The notes below the pieces were generated by a model. That model was not told the origin of the DNA. It made no database searches and saw only the letters and a program-made list of their open reading frames with translations. Shown in pieces: positions 10,831-25,600 of a stretch of 64,000 nt of DNA (within the stretch, counting starts at the first letter, position 1; every line of letters starts with the position of its first letter). Source of the stretch: Siniperca chuatsi (lineage: Eukaryota > Chordata > Actinopteri > Centrarchiformes > Sinipercidae); NCBI RefSeq assembly GCF_020085105.1, contig NC_058046.1:17260675-17324674 (forward strand). The letters run 5' to 3'. A program made the position numbers and the translations under genes.

Positions 10831-11730
10831 GGCTTTACTGTATATCCTCCAAAGCTTTTACACCTACAAATGTGTTGAAAATATGTTTGCCAGAGGAGTT
10901 ACTGAAGTGTTTTTCTGCCAGCATCACACGTTATTAGAGATACTCAGGCTCCGCCTCGCTGCTCATCTCCTCCCCATTACAGAGAAATAATGTGTGACCT
11001 TGATCTTCAGACAAAAATATTTTCCCCTCAAAGACGTTTAAGGTTGTCGGAAGTTACAACTGAGAAAGCAGTTGTAATATGTTAAACAACAAATAAGAGA
11101 ATACTGATAATATGAAAGACATGAGAAAAAAATGTACTGTAGACATGTAATTTATTATGCACACTGTTCAAACATTAGAAATCACTTATATACTGATAAT
11201 ACATGTTAAAAAATACATCAGTTGCAGCTTTTAATTTTTTTTAATGTTTTATTAATTAAAACATGTTTCTTTAAACACTAATTAAAAGGCACTGGTAAAC
11301 TATAGTATTTCATATAGCCATGCAGGCCAGCTGGAAAGTTGCTCCACAGCTCCATTTCTGAACTAAGAGACAGTACTGCTTCATCTGAAATGTTCATCAA
11401 ACCCATAAAGTTGTTTCAACATACAAGGTAACAATAATAGTGTTTCCTAGCATTTTTTACATACAAAACAAGAATACCATTACAATTTCATTCTTAAAAA
11501 TACATTACATTTACAATCACCACATGGAAAAATACATAACAGATACATTTAGATGGACAATTTCATTTCGGTGTGATCCATCAAATTATAATCAGATGAA
11601 ACAAAACATTGTCCTGCACCATCTGATGTTTTGTGACAAAAATTTTGTTCAATAAACTCAGTACTGTCAGGAGGCACAATCAGTTTCCCCCTCCTTTCCT
11701 GTTGCTTCCTCCCCCTTGTTCTTTACTTTC
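10831..11730 (-). other. iqgap2 3' UTR and f2r promoter region
   Basis: Only 900 bases separate the iqgap2 stop from the f2r start; both genes run leftward. The iqgap2 3' UTR probably occupies 11151-11730. The f2r promoter should lie within about 10831-11150. No TATA box was identified with confidence. Confidence 0.55.
11151..11156 (-). terminator. Candidate poly(A) signal for iqgap2
   Basis: TTTATT on the plus strand is AATAAA on the minus strand, 575 bases after the iqgap2 stop. A further TTTATT occurs near 11248, so the end used could be nearer. Confidence 0.45.
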
Positions 11731-14700
11731 TTATTTTCCATAGAATTTTTTGTTGAGGAGGAAGATGAGTAAATTGACGTTCACTTTGGCTTTGTCAAAC
11801 ATCTTCATGACGGCCACGCCTTCGTACTGCAGCTGAAGGAGGTCCTGGACACAAAATAGAAAATTGATGGAATGAGAAACACACACAAGAAGGCTTGTCA
11901 ACTTTTCATTCATAGAATGAAGGTGCTAATTTAGCAGGTTTACATACAACATAAATAATGGACTCTGAATATATGGTAGCAGATTAAATTATTGTATTAC
12001 TGTAATTTAGAGGAAGTTTTCAGTAAAAGTATTACAAACTATTTGTGGCCCCGACTTTACAGCCTGGTCTATTTTGTTCAGACCTTTAATCATACACTAT
12101 GTGCTGTATATCTAATATTTGTTCATACTCGATACATAAATACATAAATCAAATTCATTACAATAAATGTGCCTTTATCGGAAAATATTTGCTTTGTTTC
12201 CATGATATTTCCTGCTAGTAGTCTGATGCGGGAAACAAGACATTTAACCATCTGTCATCAAGATTTAGTGTTCAGTGAGCTGCTTTATTTTGTGAAATTC
12301 TGACGCACTTGGGAAATGTTTACCTGGAAATGAAGCTGGACTTTTTCCATCTCAACTCCCATAAACTTGGCCTTCACCTCAAAATCCCCAACTTCCTCAG
12401 AGGGTGAAATGTCAAACATGACATTTTTGAACCTGAAAAAAGAGAGAGACAATTCCATGAGATTAATGACAAAAAGTGACAACACAGCACATGTGGAAAA
12501 ACACGATAATCATTTTACAGTATTTAGTACTATTACTGCAGACGTACAAAAACTAAATGATAGTGGTTGTCAGCATTTGCCCAGTACTTGGAGGAATCAC
12601 CTTAAATTTGCTTAGATGGATTTGATCCCTCTGTCTGTGTTAAATAATTCTTAACATTTTTACATTTAAGTCCCTTTATTTATACACAACTCCTCTACAC
12701 TTCCTCTCTGTTGCAGTTTATCGTTTCAACTCAAACACAATAAAAAGCATGGTAATGGTTTAGACAATAACAGATGACGCGGAGCATGAAGACAGATATA
12801 ATCTCACTGAACAATACCCCAATTATATTTTTCTGTCCACAAAAAGAAAACTGACAGAGCATATCCTACTTTTTTTTTTTTTTTTTTTTAACATCAAAAA
12901 CCAAAGTAATGAGACTTTGCCATGAACTGAACAGACATCTTGGGAAAAAAAGAATCATGCTGAAGTAAGGTACGACTAAACTAATGGAAACTACAGATTC
13001 TTGTTTGAATAAACCCACAAAATGTATGAAAAATCTTTAGTCATGCTTGCTTACACGGATTAGAAAATAGTTCTGTCTTATGATATGGTGCATAGTTTTG
13101 TTTTGAGCAATGTTGAAAGGTGATAAAACTAATTTAAAACAATGATGTTGGTCGGTCTGGTGGGTGGGGGGATAGATTAGATACACTGCAATCAAAATTT
13201 CTCTGCATGTCACAGCCTTACAACAGAAACTTCACTACAAGTGGTGCAAGTGTCAGTAAAAATCCAATATCTGACCAGCGGTAAAGAGTAACATTAAATA
13301 CCCAGCCCTCTCTGACAGCCGTCTAAGTGGGGAACACCTTAACTCACTGATTTGTCTGAAGTCCTTCTATCTCTAGAATAACTCCTTTCTCATGTAGCCT
13401 TGCTGCAGTGTACTTCAGAGACTGTGGCTTCCACTTCTTACTGCCCTTATCGTCTCCTTTGCTGTCCAGTTTTATAGATCTGCGTGAATTCCTGGACACA
13501 CAAAACACAGTAATACATATGTAAAATCACAAGAAATCTTGCTCCATCCAAACAACACAAATAGGAAGCAAGATTATTATTTAGACACAGTGAGAAGAAA
13601 TATTTTGAAAAACTCTTCAACTTCACAAGGTATAAGAAGTAAAAGGTACAACTCACTTCCGGTTGAGGTTATCCAGGCAGGTCTTGATGTAGGTATCGTA
13701 ATAGTTCATCTGGTCCTGGTAGAAGGCTGATTTCGAGTTGAGCGCTGTCAGCGTCTGCTGGAGCTTCACAAGCTCGGCCTTCCTCCTCTGTCTGTAGCGT
13801 CTTTGGTAGCGAATGTCCTGTAAATTACAGGTTTACTTTACAAATACACAAGCTGAACCTAACAATGCACTTACAAGTTAGCATTGGAGGCATGCATCTT
13901 TCTATGTAAATGAAGAGCTATTTATGTACCTTTGATACGTCATTGATGAGGTCCTGGTATTTGTTACTAGTAGTGACAAGGCCAGCCTGCTCCAGGTTAC
14001 GGAGGTTCCTCAGGATTTTCCTCTTCTTCTGCTCAAGAGGCAGCTGGCTGTCTTCCAATACTGCTGGGCTGCTCTTCAGACCCTCTGGTGTCTGAGCATC
14101 CTGGATTGCCCGGCGCTCTACAATCGTAGTATGCTCCGATTCCTTCAGGAGCAAAGTCATAGAAGAAGTGCAAAAAACACTTCAGTGCATATATTCCTTT
14201 GACAAATAAAAATGGCTGTTGGCTATATGGGGAAGGAAAAACAACATTGAGGAAAATATCACCTGTGGGGCAGTAGCCGGGGTCTCAAGAATTTCAGGCA
14301 AGGTCTCTCCAGGTTGAATCCAAACCACATCCACGATAAGCTTTTTTGTCCTGACACACACACACACACACACACAGAAAAAGATCATCTTTTCTCTTTC
14401 TTTGTTTTATGTCAGGTGTAATGTCACCTAAACCAAAGAATATATGAAGCTGTTGTCATCTGATGGCAGAAAAAAAAAAAAAAAAAAACTGTGTTTCACT
14501 GACTTGATTTTAGAAAATCTGTTGGGAAAAGTGTCATTAGTATCCAGACATGTAACATGCCTGTTAAAGTACAGTATCGCATCAGTTTTCATGGCAGAAT
14601 TTAATAATCATTCCCCACCTTCAAATCATAATCAGGAAACAATTCATATACATATTTACATTTTCTCACATCTATATAACTTCACCTTCTCATAACTGCT

Positions 14701-15837
14701 TTAAATTCATCACCAAGGTTATGTTTGTCTGTTTGTTCGTCCAGTAACCTCAAAAGCTATTTAAGAGATTGCAATGAAGTTTGGTGGGAAATTACATCAT
14801 GAGCAGAAGACTATCTGATTGGTTTTGGTGCAGGCTTGGACCATATATATATATATATAAACCCTAACGAGTTGGGGTTTTTTTAAAAAAATGTTCCATA
14901 CTGTATTTCTACAACTGGTTTCCAAAGTCTTGCTAGCACATTTTGCAAATACAACACAAATTTAGATGACAAGAGCACATATGAACTCAGAGAAATCCTA
15001 CATTCATATTTATTTGACTACTTAAAAAAAATGTATATGCCAAAAATGAGTTAGGGACAAACTCTCCAACACAGCCTCCTGTAAGAAACTGATCCAGAAG
15101 GATACATATTTATGGGCAAGATAACCCTGACCACCAAACCCCTTCCTTTTTGGACAGGAAACAATAGAAGAGCAGGAAAGGCAACAAAGACATGCTACTG
15201 AGTGATAGCCACAAAGAAACACACACAGTGTCAAGAGGGATTAAGTACGGTGTATCACACAGCATTCAACTCTATATTGAATACTGAGTAAGTGTGCTTC
15301 AGTGTAATGGTTTTTAATGTGCATCAAAGACTGGATTATGGATGCATGGCCCAACACCTGAATTGAGATTATTTATAAACTCTCATGCTGTAAGAATTCA
15401 GATGATTGCAACATCAAACTGCGATATTGGACAAGCTTGACAACAGGCTTTGTATGAAGCAATTTGTCTCAGCATCCTCCAACAATAAACTTACTTTGTC
15501 ATTAGAGTCTTCAAGTCTCTGTCATCTCCTTCCAGGAGCTCAAACTTGCTGGTTAGGGTGAGGGAGATCTCCGTCTTGGCCAGCTGGCTCAGAGCATTCT
15601 CTCTGTTTGGGTCATTTGGGTCTACTGCTCCTTCACCTGAAATAAAGCAGCACGGCGTGTGAAAAAATAAATACACTATAGCCAACCTGTGATTAACTTG
15701 TGATTAATATAAATAAAAGTTTGTTTGACAGTACCAAGCAATGCTTCTACATCAGGGACATCTCCCAGGTCCTGCAAGAGCTCATGCAGCAAGTCATTGT
15801 GATCAGGAGAGATGGCCTCCAGATGTTCCAAAAGCAG
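11731..15837 (-). CDS. iqgap2: IQGAP2 exons 31-38: RasGAP_C domain and C-terminus
   Basis: Residues about 1306-1662. Exon 33 has LIVDVVWIQPGETLPEILET; exon 34 AQTPEGLKS and QLPLEQKKRKILRNLRNLEQ; exon 35 QRRYRQRRKAELVKLQQTL and YDTYIKTCLDNLNRK; exon 36 LKYTAARLHEKGVILEIE; exon 37 FDISPSEEVGDFEVKAKFMG; exon 38 ends in the invariant NKKFYGK. In IQGAP1 this end binds E-cadherin, beta-catenin and CLIP-170. Confidence 0.93.
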
Positions 15838-16574
15838 CTGAACAAATACAGATGTGATTAGGCCTGTACAAAAAGCTTAAATATCTACTATATAATTAGT
15901 CATTGGAAATGTTTTGACACAGTGAATGAACCTTGTTAAATTTATCCAGAGAAACAACAGAACAGATTTATGTGTCACAGGTGCTAAAGTTTCTCAAGTT
16001 ACACCCATTCTCTCACTAAATTAAAAACATCAATACCTTTATACACATACAGTGTATGTATGTATGTATGTATGTATGTATGTATGTATGTATGTATGTA
16101 TGTATGTCTTGACTAGATAATACAATAAAGAAATATAAAAGGTCAAATGAATCATCTCCCCATTTAAACCATGCTTAGTGTGCAAAATGAAGGTTGAGAA
16201 AACATCTGCTCAAATCAACATGCACACCATCTCTATTGTTAGTCCCTGTCTGAATGTGTAAAGTGAAACTGATAACAAAAAGGACACAGATGGCTTTAAC
16301 CTACTGATGTCCTCACCACTACCCCCTTTCCAAGAAACGGCCTGGAAATATAAAGAAAGGAAATAGGATGATGACGAAAAGAAAGTGGCTGTGTGAGAAT
16401 AAAAGTGATAAAGAAAGATGAGAAAGGGACAAGAGATGACGATTCACCCTAATAACAGGGGGGCAGCATATAATCACAGTTGGTGGGAGTGCTGAAATAA
16501 CATGTCAAGTCTAGTTGTATTTTGACTCAGATTTGCATGTGATGTTGGTTTAAGAATATGAACTATACTAAAGA

Positions 16575-16622
<48 letters not shown>

Positions 16623-19600
16623 TACTACTACTACTACTACTACATGTGGCCAGTTGTACTGTCAAATCAGAACATCTGGTTTTACATTAAAATAATACTG
16701 TACAGTGACTGTAGCATCAGACAGATGCATAGAAGGATGAATTTACAATTATGATAAATCATTAGCTAGTGCATGTACACACTTTGTAACACTGCATGTT
16801 CTCATGGACTGATGTTATCTTAAGGAAGACTTGAATGATACCCTGGGGTAAGTTCAAATCTGGTGTAAAGAATGTCATTTTGCTAGGTTTTACCGAGTGG
16901 GTATTGATGATCTCCTCTATTGAGATGTAGATGATAGGCTTGCTTAGAGTCACCATGTCTGAGTATTCATCAATATTAAACTTCTCCTCGGGTTCAGGGA
17001 CATCACATGCTGACTGGAAAAATACCCTGGAAGAGGAAGAATAACAGAAGTTAGTTGTGCCTGTGACTTTTTCAACTAGGGTTAATCACTCATACTTTTT
17101 GTTTCCAGAAAATGATGAGTCAATCACTTTGGAAAAGTTGGGCAGATAACTACTGCACACAAACTGACCTAGCCCTTCTTATTTGTCAGTTTGTACAGGT
17201 CCATCTGGAGTTCAGTCTCCCAATTGCTGAAACAGAACATAACAGCTTCTTCCTTTGTCAGAATCACCTCTACTTCCACCATGTCAGCTTAAACCTGTTC
17301 CTGACCTTACAAATGGTAAAGGTTTCCTCCCCCCCAAATACTCTTTCAACTCACTTTGTTTTTGGAAAGGACATTTCTTTTTGCATGTGCAGCTTTACTT
17401 GCACCCAAAACAAAAAGCATAACAGCAAAGTGCAAGAATTGCTTTACCTCATGTGTTTTCTCCTTTTTCAACATGAACCGAAAGCATACTGTATGTAATT
17501 AAGATGTCATGCAAGATTTACCAATGCTCAGTATTGTCCTGAGATAAAAACACTTTTGTGTTGACAGACATTTGTTCCAGCTATTTGTTCCTACACAGGA
17601 TATTTTTTCTGGCAATATTACTTTCCCCTTTCTTACCTAAACTTCTCATACGTCTGAGATATGTAGTTGTTCATCGGTGTCATATGTGCATTCTCGCCCT
17701 CAAACAACTTATTAGCAGCAGCATGCTGCAACATCTTAGCCACAGATCCCAGGTTACGACGCTGGTCTAAGTGAAGCTGCCCTCCTGCTGACATGTCGAT
17801 GATGTCGAAGCCATCAGGGGCCACGATGGCTGGGTTCATGTAGCGGTAGTACAGCAGGTTTCCTACAATCTGTCATACAAAATAGAGAATGCATCATTAA
17901 AACCTTTTGTAAAATTAAATTGCGCTCACTGCAGCATGCTCACAATAAAGTAAGTACAGAGAGGACTGTATGAGCAGAATCATAACATACTATACTGTGA
18001 ATGGAAAATATATACATATTTATACATCTGTGGGCTTCTACCTTCATCAGCTCATCCTCTGAGGCATCTGGAAACTTTTCATGGAGGCTGTTCTTCAGAA
18101 CTTTTGCTATGTATCTCATGCCATAACTACATGCAAAACAAAAAGCATTGATGGGACATCAAACACAAACAACATGCATTAATACTACATGACAAATGAT
18201 ACAGCAAGCTCATGACAGGGGAATAGAGGATTTATTTGAAGCATCGATACTTGCATTAATGACTGCAAGTATTGATGGGTTTCAGTGTCTCTTTATATAT
18301 AGATTAACTTTTTTTTTTTAAGAGTGAAGTTTTTTGCTATGAGCATAATCAAACATTAGCACCATCTAGTGGTACATACAGTCTTCAGCAATTTTTGACA
18401 TTGTGGTGGTGTTTGTGATTTTTTTAAATTAAAAGAAGTAATGAAAGGATGAAAATGTATGTCCCAATCACAGAACTGGGTTATTTGGGTGTGGTTCTGT
18501 AGCACAAAGCAGTTTGTGTGCTTGAACAACTGACCAGATGACTACTTGCTCCAAAGCAGTGATTCTCTAGTAATGACCATGTTCCAACATGCAGCTGAAA
18601 CCTTAACCAGAATGAGTGGCTAATGACATGCCAAAGCATATGATCATAGCCTGTCTAACCCTATTTTAGTCACATTGTTCTCATTATATTGTTGAATAAT
18701 AATGTAATAAATAGATGAGAGTCAAATACTCAACAGGAGGATGAGGAAATAGAATAGCACAAAAAAGGAAATCTAAACATTTCAATGCAAAGGATAAAAA
18801 TGCTTGGTAATAAATTAAAAAAATAAAATTATGTACAGAGAGAATTTTTTTTGTATCCTTCTAATTACTTTCTCCACATAAGCATATTAAGTTAGGTTTA
18901 AAGTAATAATCCAACTGCACTTTTAAAGCATCTAGCTTCCTTGACTTGAGGCATTTCCTGCTGAAACAATACTGAGGCAGAATGCAGGGGGTAGACAAAA
19001 TAACAGGGACTGCTTAAAATATAATGCAGTCCAGTACAACGGCTCAAATTATGGCCTAAAGAGTTGAATCAACACCTCTCACACAGTCTCAACACATATC
19101 GAAGTTTAGAATTTTTAGAAAGGTAGTATTTATTGCATGGCCATTGTATTAGACTGCATTACACTGTAATGTGTTTGTGCTATTGTGTGCAACCCTGTAT
19201 AACAGAAAGAGACTGACGTTTTTGATAACTTTGTTAAAACACTTCCAATGGCAAATGTCAAAGGCTTCTTCCTTACAATTAATCTGGTTTCAAAAAGCAG
19301 AAAATCACACTAGAGAGTCAACAAAATCATGCTGACCAATATGCTCAGGCATTGACAAGCAGAACTGTCACAGAGAGAAGAAGGGTTAAGTGGACAATGA
19401 CACTTAACAGGTCCTAAAACTTACGGGATATTATCCAGTGAGGACACAATGGAGTTCAAGACCTTATCTGTAGCAGACCGTAGTGCTTGACTGGATGCCT
19501 CAAGCCTGCTGCGTACTTCCTCATGTGACATGGCCTGCTCAGGAGTCACTTCATAAGGCAGCTTGCTGAGGGATGACGACAACGACAACAATAGTGGGCA

Positions 19601-22600
19601 ATCATTTATGCATGTGTAAGGCTCATTGTTTTCAGTTTTCATGGTGGTGGTTTTCACACGCTAAGTAAAAATTCTGTATTTTACACATTACTGCAAAATA
19701 ACTTCCAAAGCATACCATAAACACTGAAAGACTGATTTGCTACAGTACATATAATGCCAGGCATCCCTGGTAATGGTCATGTCAGTACGGTGTCAAAAAA
19801 AGAGAACTTAACCTTGCTTAAACTGGTAGACCAACACAGTGAGCATCTTGTTCATGCATTTATTTATTTTTTATAAAAGTTATGTTATCATTCCATGACA
19901 ATAATAAAGGCCAATTTCTTTGGTGGCGTGTTCATTGAAGTTCACACATCTGAGATTTGAAATGAGTGGAAAACAGTGGGTTCCTGAAAGGTAGGAAAAC
20001 AATCTAAAGTACTTACAAACTTATAGTAATGCTTTGGAAAAGGTCAACAGTAATTTTAAGTATACCAAGTTATCGATAATGGGTTAAAACATGCAAAACT
20101 ACCTGTAGGCCCTCAACAGAAAAATATTTTTGTAATAAAACAACATAAATTAACCTAAACAAATAACATAACATAGTCAACCCAACTGACCACTGGGTAC
20201 ATCAAACGACTGTACATAGCAAACCTTGGACCATACCAATGGACAACCACCACTGCCTGCAATATTTTCACACACTGTATTTTCCCCTACCTGGCCTCTC
20301 CAGTAGCCGTCTCCAGGTGGTTGACCCAGGCTTTGTACACATCCACTGGGTTGGTGTTGATGCCTAAACTCTTGTCCTCAATGATGTCTTTGACCACTGG
20401 AGCCAGCAGCTGCCTGAGTGTGTTGTGGCCACGTGCACCTCTGTTGAAGCTCACCACCATCTTGATGACTGTTGGGTTCCCCGTCACTATGTCCTGGATC
20501 TGGTCCACCTTAGAACTGAGACACATGTTACAGTTGATCAGTTCTGTCCACCAAACAAAACACAAAATTTGGTGTACATGTGTTTTGGAAATAAACTATT
20601 TTAAAGGATCTTACTTTCACTTATGTAATCGTAATATGTTATAACCATTAGAGTAAGACAACAGTGGAAAGTGTAGAGTTGGTAGCGTGACTTAAGATTA
20701 TGGCACAGTATTGATTAAGGCTGCACTTCTTACTTGATTTCCTCCTCCAGAGCCGTCTTGAAGAGTTTGAGCAGCAGGTATTCCTCTCTCTGGTTAGAGG
20801 CGTAGTTGTACAAGGTAAAGATCACAGTGTCCATAAACTTAGTGGACTTGTTTTGGGGCATCTGGAAGATCAGCTTGGCCAGGTAAGGTGGATTGGTCTA
20901 AAAGGGGAGGGAAGAGAAGAGGAGTAGCATTAAGTGTGTCTGCAACTGCACTTGGATATCTTACACCTTTTAAGTTGAACAGATGACGTCGAGTTAGACA
21001 CATTTTTGTATCACCTGCAGCAGATAAAAGAGATGTTGGTAGGCCTCCAGTTTCCTTCTTTTGCTTTTATTCAGGCCCTTAATACCCACTCTGTCTCCTG
21101 CAGTCAAGTCATCTTTACTCGCTTTATTTTTCTTGTTCTTCATTTTCTTGTTATGGGACACAACATCCTTTTCAAAGAAACAAAACACCAAATGAATTAA
21201 GCAGCCAAACTGGACAAGACAAGATATAATCACAGGAATTTATTCACAATTCAGTGTTAGGAACCTTTGCTTGAAACCTGTGCCATTACCAAGCTATGAA
21301 TGATGTCAACCAATATGAAATCACTGTATGCCTTTCCTTTTCTTTCACATAAAAGCAAGGGTTGCCAACCTGCAGAGTGATCCTGTTCTTCACCAGCAGT
21401 CCAATCTTTATGTCCATCAGGTTCAAGTCTTTCTCCATTTGCTGATTGGAGCGAATGTTGGTGACCACTTCCTCCCTAAGCCGTGTCACTTCCTGCTCTT
21501 CCTGAAGGTCCAGGGCGCTCTGCTCCAACAAGTGGACGAACTTACGCACAACTGACAGAGGAGGATCCTTGGCCCCAGCTAAAATTTGGCACACGAGAAA
21601 GTCAGCAAAAGCACTGGTCTTTCATATACACACACGTAATTATATATTATTTACAATTTCCTCATCAAGTATTACATTTATATTGTGGACTGGGCAATAC
21701 AGACTAAATTGAGATATCACAATATTTTTGACCAAATATCTCAATATCAACATTACATGTATCAAAATACTGAGACTATAATTTAGGAATGGTAATAGGT
21801 GCTTTCAGAAGATTCACATATTTACACAGGGGATCATTTGGGAAAAGAAAATCATAAGTAATGCGAGTATAATGGCTGAACTAGTAGAGGGTTAGTGTTA
21901 GCGCAGCTATAACTTCAGGAGTGTAAAATGCCTTTTTACTCACTTAGGGTTCTGTAGTCATCTCTGGCTTTGTTGGCCTTTAGAAAAGCCTGGATTTTCA
22001 CAATTTCTTTTTCCTAAACACACAGATAACAGTGAGTCTTACAAACCATGGAACAAACACCACAAATCTAAAAGGATGCCGCTCAGCGATGTTGATTGAT
22101 TAAAGTGTTACTCACATGATCTTTGAAGAACTGCAACCTCTGATTGTATTTACGTTTGGCTTTCCACATTTTCACCACAGACTGGATCTAAAAACGCCAA
22201 TGTTTTATGTCAGGTCTTCTTATATGGTAGCTATGTTATTAATGTTAGGTACATGCAAATTACAATTACTTTTGCTTTATAGTTGTCTAGTCACTCATTA
22301 AGTATACTTTAATAGTTTTTTTTATATGAGATAAACAATTGATTACCTTGACAACAGAAGCAACATTTTTCTGAAGCAAATTCATCCTGTCTTTGAACAT
22401 TTTCCTCTGTTTATAACCTTTCCAGCAAGCCTGCAAGAAAAGCAAAAAATATGATAAAAAATGTATGTGGGTTTTACATCAGTGATACCACAGCATGGAT
22501 TATTACACTTAAATAGTCGAAGATTTTCCTAGGTGTTGTCTTTGAGGTGTTGTCACTGCTTTAAATAAATGTTCTGTGTGCTGTTTCTGGTTTTGGATTT

Positions 22601-25600
22601 TCATTTAAGAATGACGCAAACTAAATATACAGTCAGTGTACTCTTTGTAAACTAGAGTAAATGTTAATATTTTTGTATGGCTATCTCTAATTATTTATTA
22701 TTGCTGCAATAGCCCAACAGCCGGATCAGATATCAGTGAAGCTGATCTGAATTTTGACATCAATCACTATTCACAGTCCATAGTGGAGACGTACACTACC
22801 TGCAATTTGACGACGTGTGGTTCTTGTTGGTGTAGATGCTCCATTCTCTGGGCATGCTTTTTCCTGACCAGGTAACCTCTGATCCTCGCCTGCAGCTGGG
22901 TCACCAATGATTCATTGGCAAACCATAGCTGTTCCCTGTTATATTCTGCAGTCGCACAGCTGACAGCACTCTAAGGGGGAAAATGCGTGTTTTGAAGTTT
23001 TCAGGTTGAAAAAAACCCTTCATAGTGTGAATATTATCTGATCGAATGAAGAGTGCAATTTCAAAAGGAATATCGCTGAATCCATTGTTAAACCAAGAAT
23101 GAAATCAGTCCAATCCTTGGTATGTAAGAATGTTAACACAACATTACATAATAGAGGAGTGAAACTATGCAGTACAACAGGGGGTACCTGGATTTCCTCT
23201 TTACAGAGCTGGCCACCATTGTGTTCAAATCCTTCAGGTTCCTCCCAGGTGCCCTGTCCGGTCTCCAGGTTGTAGTAGTAGTCATATTTGTCCTTGATGC
23301 AATGTTTTACCCATACACTATCAGTGCTGCCTGGAGGAAAGCAGAAAGTGCCCCTTTAGATGAATAAATGTCATATTGAACACCAAATCTGAAAATGGGG
23401 TGATTTCTCACTGTGTAGGCATCGGTTTGTTAAACGCTGTGCTTCCTTTCTCGTGATACTTGTTCAGTAAGTCAAGTTACCTTTAGTAGCACTGTTTGTT
23501 TGTCTCTGCACCAGTTCAGCTTGGTATGTGTCAGCACATTCTGGGAGCACTGCTCTCAGTCCTGCACTGGGAACTTGTAACGCCTGCAGTGTATTCTCAG
23601 AGTCCCCATCAGCCACCACCCTGTTAATATCAGCTATTGCTCCAGCCACTAGCAAAGTGAACAAGATTGAACCAAAGAAGCAGTCAGAGTCAAAAACGAA
23701 AACAGCACAGTAACCACAAAGTAAAAACTAGCAAGTGAGTAAGAGATAATCCACAACGAGCAACGTGGTTATTAAAAAATATCACAATATTGACAATATC
23801 AATACATCTACATTACAATCTATGTAACTGAAGAGGAAGACATACCCCTAAAGAGAGCAACTAATTATTTTTACAAAGCAAGAATCAAAGCCATTGTTTC
23901 TTCCCTACATTATGAAGAGCTTTCAGGGTTACAGTTTTATAAAGAAACAATATGAAACTATGTGTACCAAAGCTGTATGTCTGCCTCAGAAATGCGACAG
24001 ACACAAACATGATACTGGTGCCAGTATCTAATGTAGCACAAAAAACCATATCATGATTCATGACAATATTGACTTGGGTCATTATGCTCTTTAAATGAAA
24101 GCTTTGTGTTGGCACACTATCGACCTTTCAATAAAAGTTACTTTATTACTACACATACATCAGTATGTAGGAGGAGCTGTAGCCTAGTGATAGCTGAAAC
24201 AAGCAACGAGTATTAATTTAGAACAGTAATGAGCCTGCTATGTCAGAGTTGTGTGGTGATCTGAAAATAATGAACATCTTCTGAATAATCACAATCTAGT
24301 ACTCAATGTGCCCATCATATGAGAAGAATTAACTGGACCTGAATTAACTATTGTTTAAGTACATATGGATGAGTGAATTTACACTCTGGGTACATACATG
24401 TGAGGGCTTCCTCTTCATCCTGGTTGGCTGTATGTATGGCCTCTTGGATTTGGTCCAGCCACAGTACTGCAGACTCATCTCCAGAGCTCTACAATCAGGT
24501 AAAAGCACAAGGTCACTTCTCTTCTTTTCAGAAGGAAGAGAACAAACTACACCTGAGGTACGCAAGGCAGTGTTCATGCATAGCTGCACAATACTAACTT
24601 GATATTAAATTAGAAATCTTTTGAGGCAATTTTAGCCAAAAAATTAAATACCAAAGGTTAAAAATTCTTGTAGCTACAGTACATTATGCAAATTCATTAA
24701 GTTAGGATTGTGGATTTTTGAATATGTAGTATTTTGCTCTACGGCAGTAGCACTTCATAGCAACACTGATTAACACTACACAAGCTGGTGCTGTTAGAGC
24801 AACAGCAAATAATACAGTACCATTTCCCCTGCATCCAGAGGTAAGATCTATGGAAAATTTAAAAAAAAAAAAAAAAAAGTCAGAGTAATTGCTGACATAG
24901 TTACACTACAAATATACCCTCACCCCCACTCAATCATTCACTTTGTACTAAAAAAAACAGACAATTTAACATCAAAACAACCACAAAGAATTTTTATTCG
25001 GCCCAACTTCTGTATTTGTTATCAGGCTAATTTTAGAGAACTCTTGTGGGGACTGGGCCGTATCCCTGACCACAGAGCCAACAGGAAGGAAGTCACCATT
25101 AAAAACACACAGAGCACACTAAAAGTAGCTTCTTTGTTTATATCTGCATCTAACCAATGATTTCCCAGCCAACTCATGTATTTAGAGAGTGTGGCAGGGT
25201 CAGCCTTGCTGCTAGTCGCTGTAGTGTGATGAAAAATGCCCCAGTTGTTAATTATAAAAGAGCATTTCTTCGTTTTTGTGTGACATCAAATGTATGATAC
25301 AAACCAGATAGACATTGATGTATTTGAATAGTGATCCACATAACAGGGAAGCAAATCAGGAAAAAGAAAAAAACTTTCTTGCCTTACACGCTGGATAATT
25401 ATCTTTCATTGAAATGAATGGGCACAGTTCCCATAATATATCCATAATCTAACTGCTGTATAATGTAATAGTGTTAGAAGAATAGCATACATTTTTGTGC
25501 AGATGCAGAAGCTTACAATATACCAAAACATTTGTTATAGTAGTGATTCCTCAATCCCATGACCAATACTACAGTCACCATCAAATAAATACAAAAGCCA

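Noticed and set aside
16053-16107. Regularly spaced repeats considered as a CRISPR array
   Set aside because: Units are contiguous 4-mers without spacers, and the genome is eukaryotic.
17112-17498. 128-codon open frame on the plus strand
   Set aside because: Lies in an iqgap2 intron, antisense; no homology recognised and no start context.
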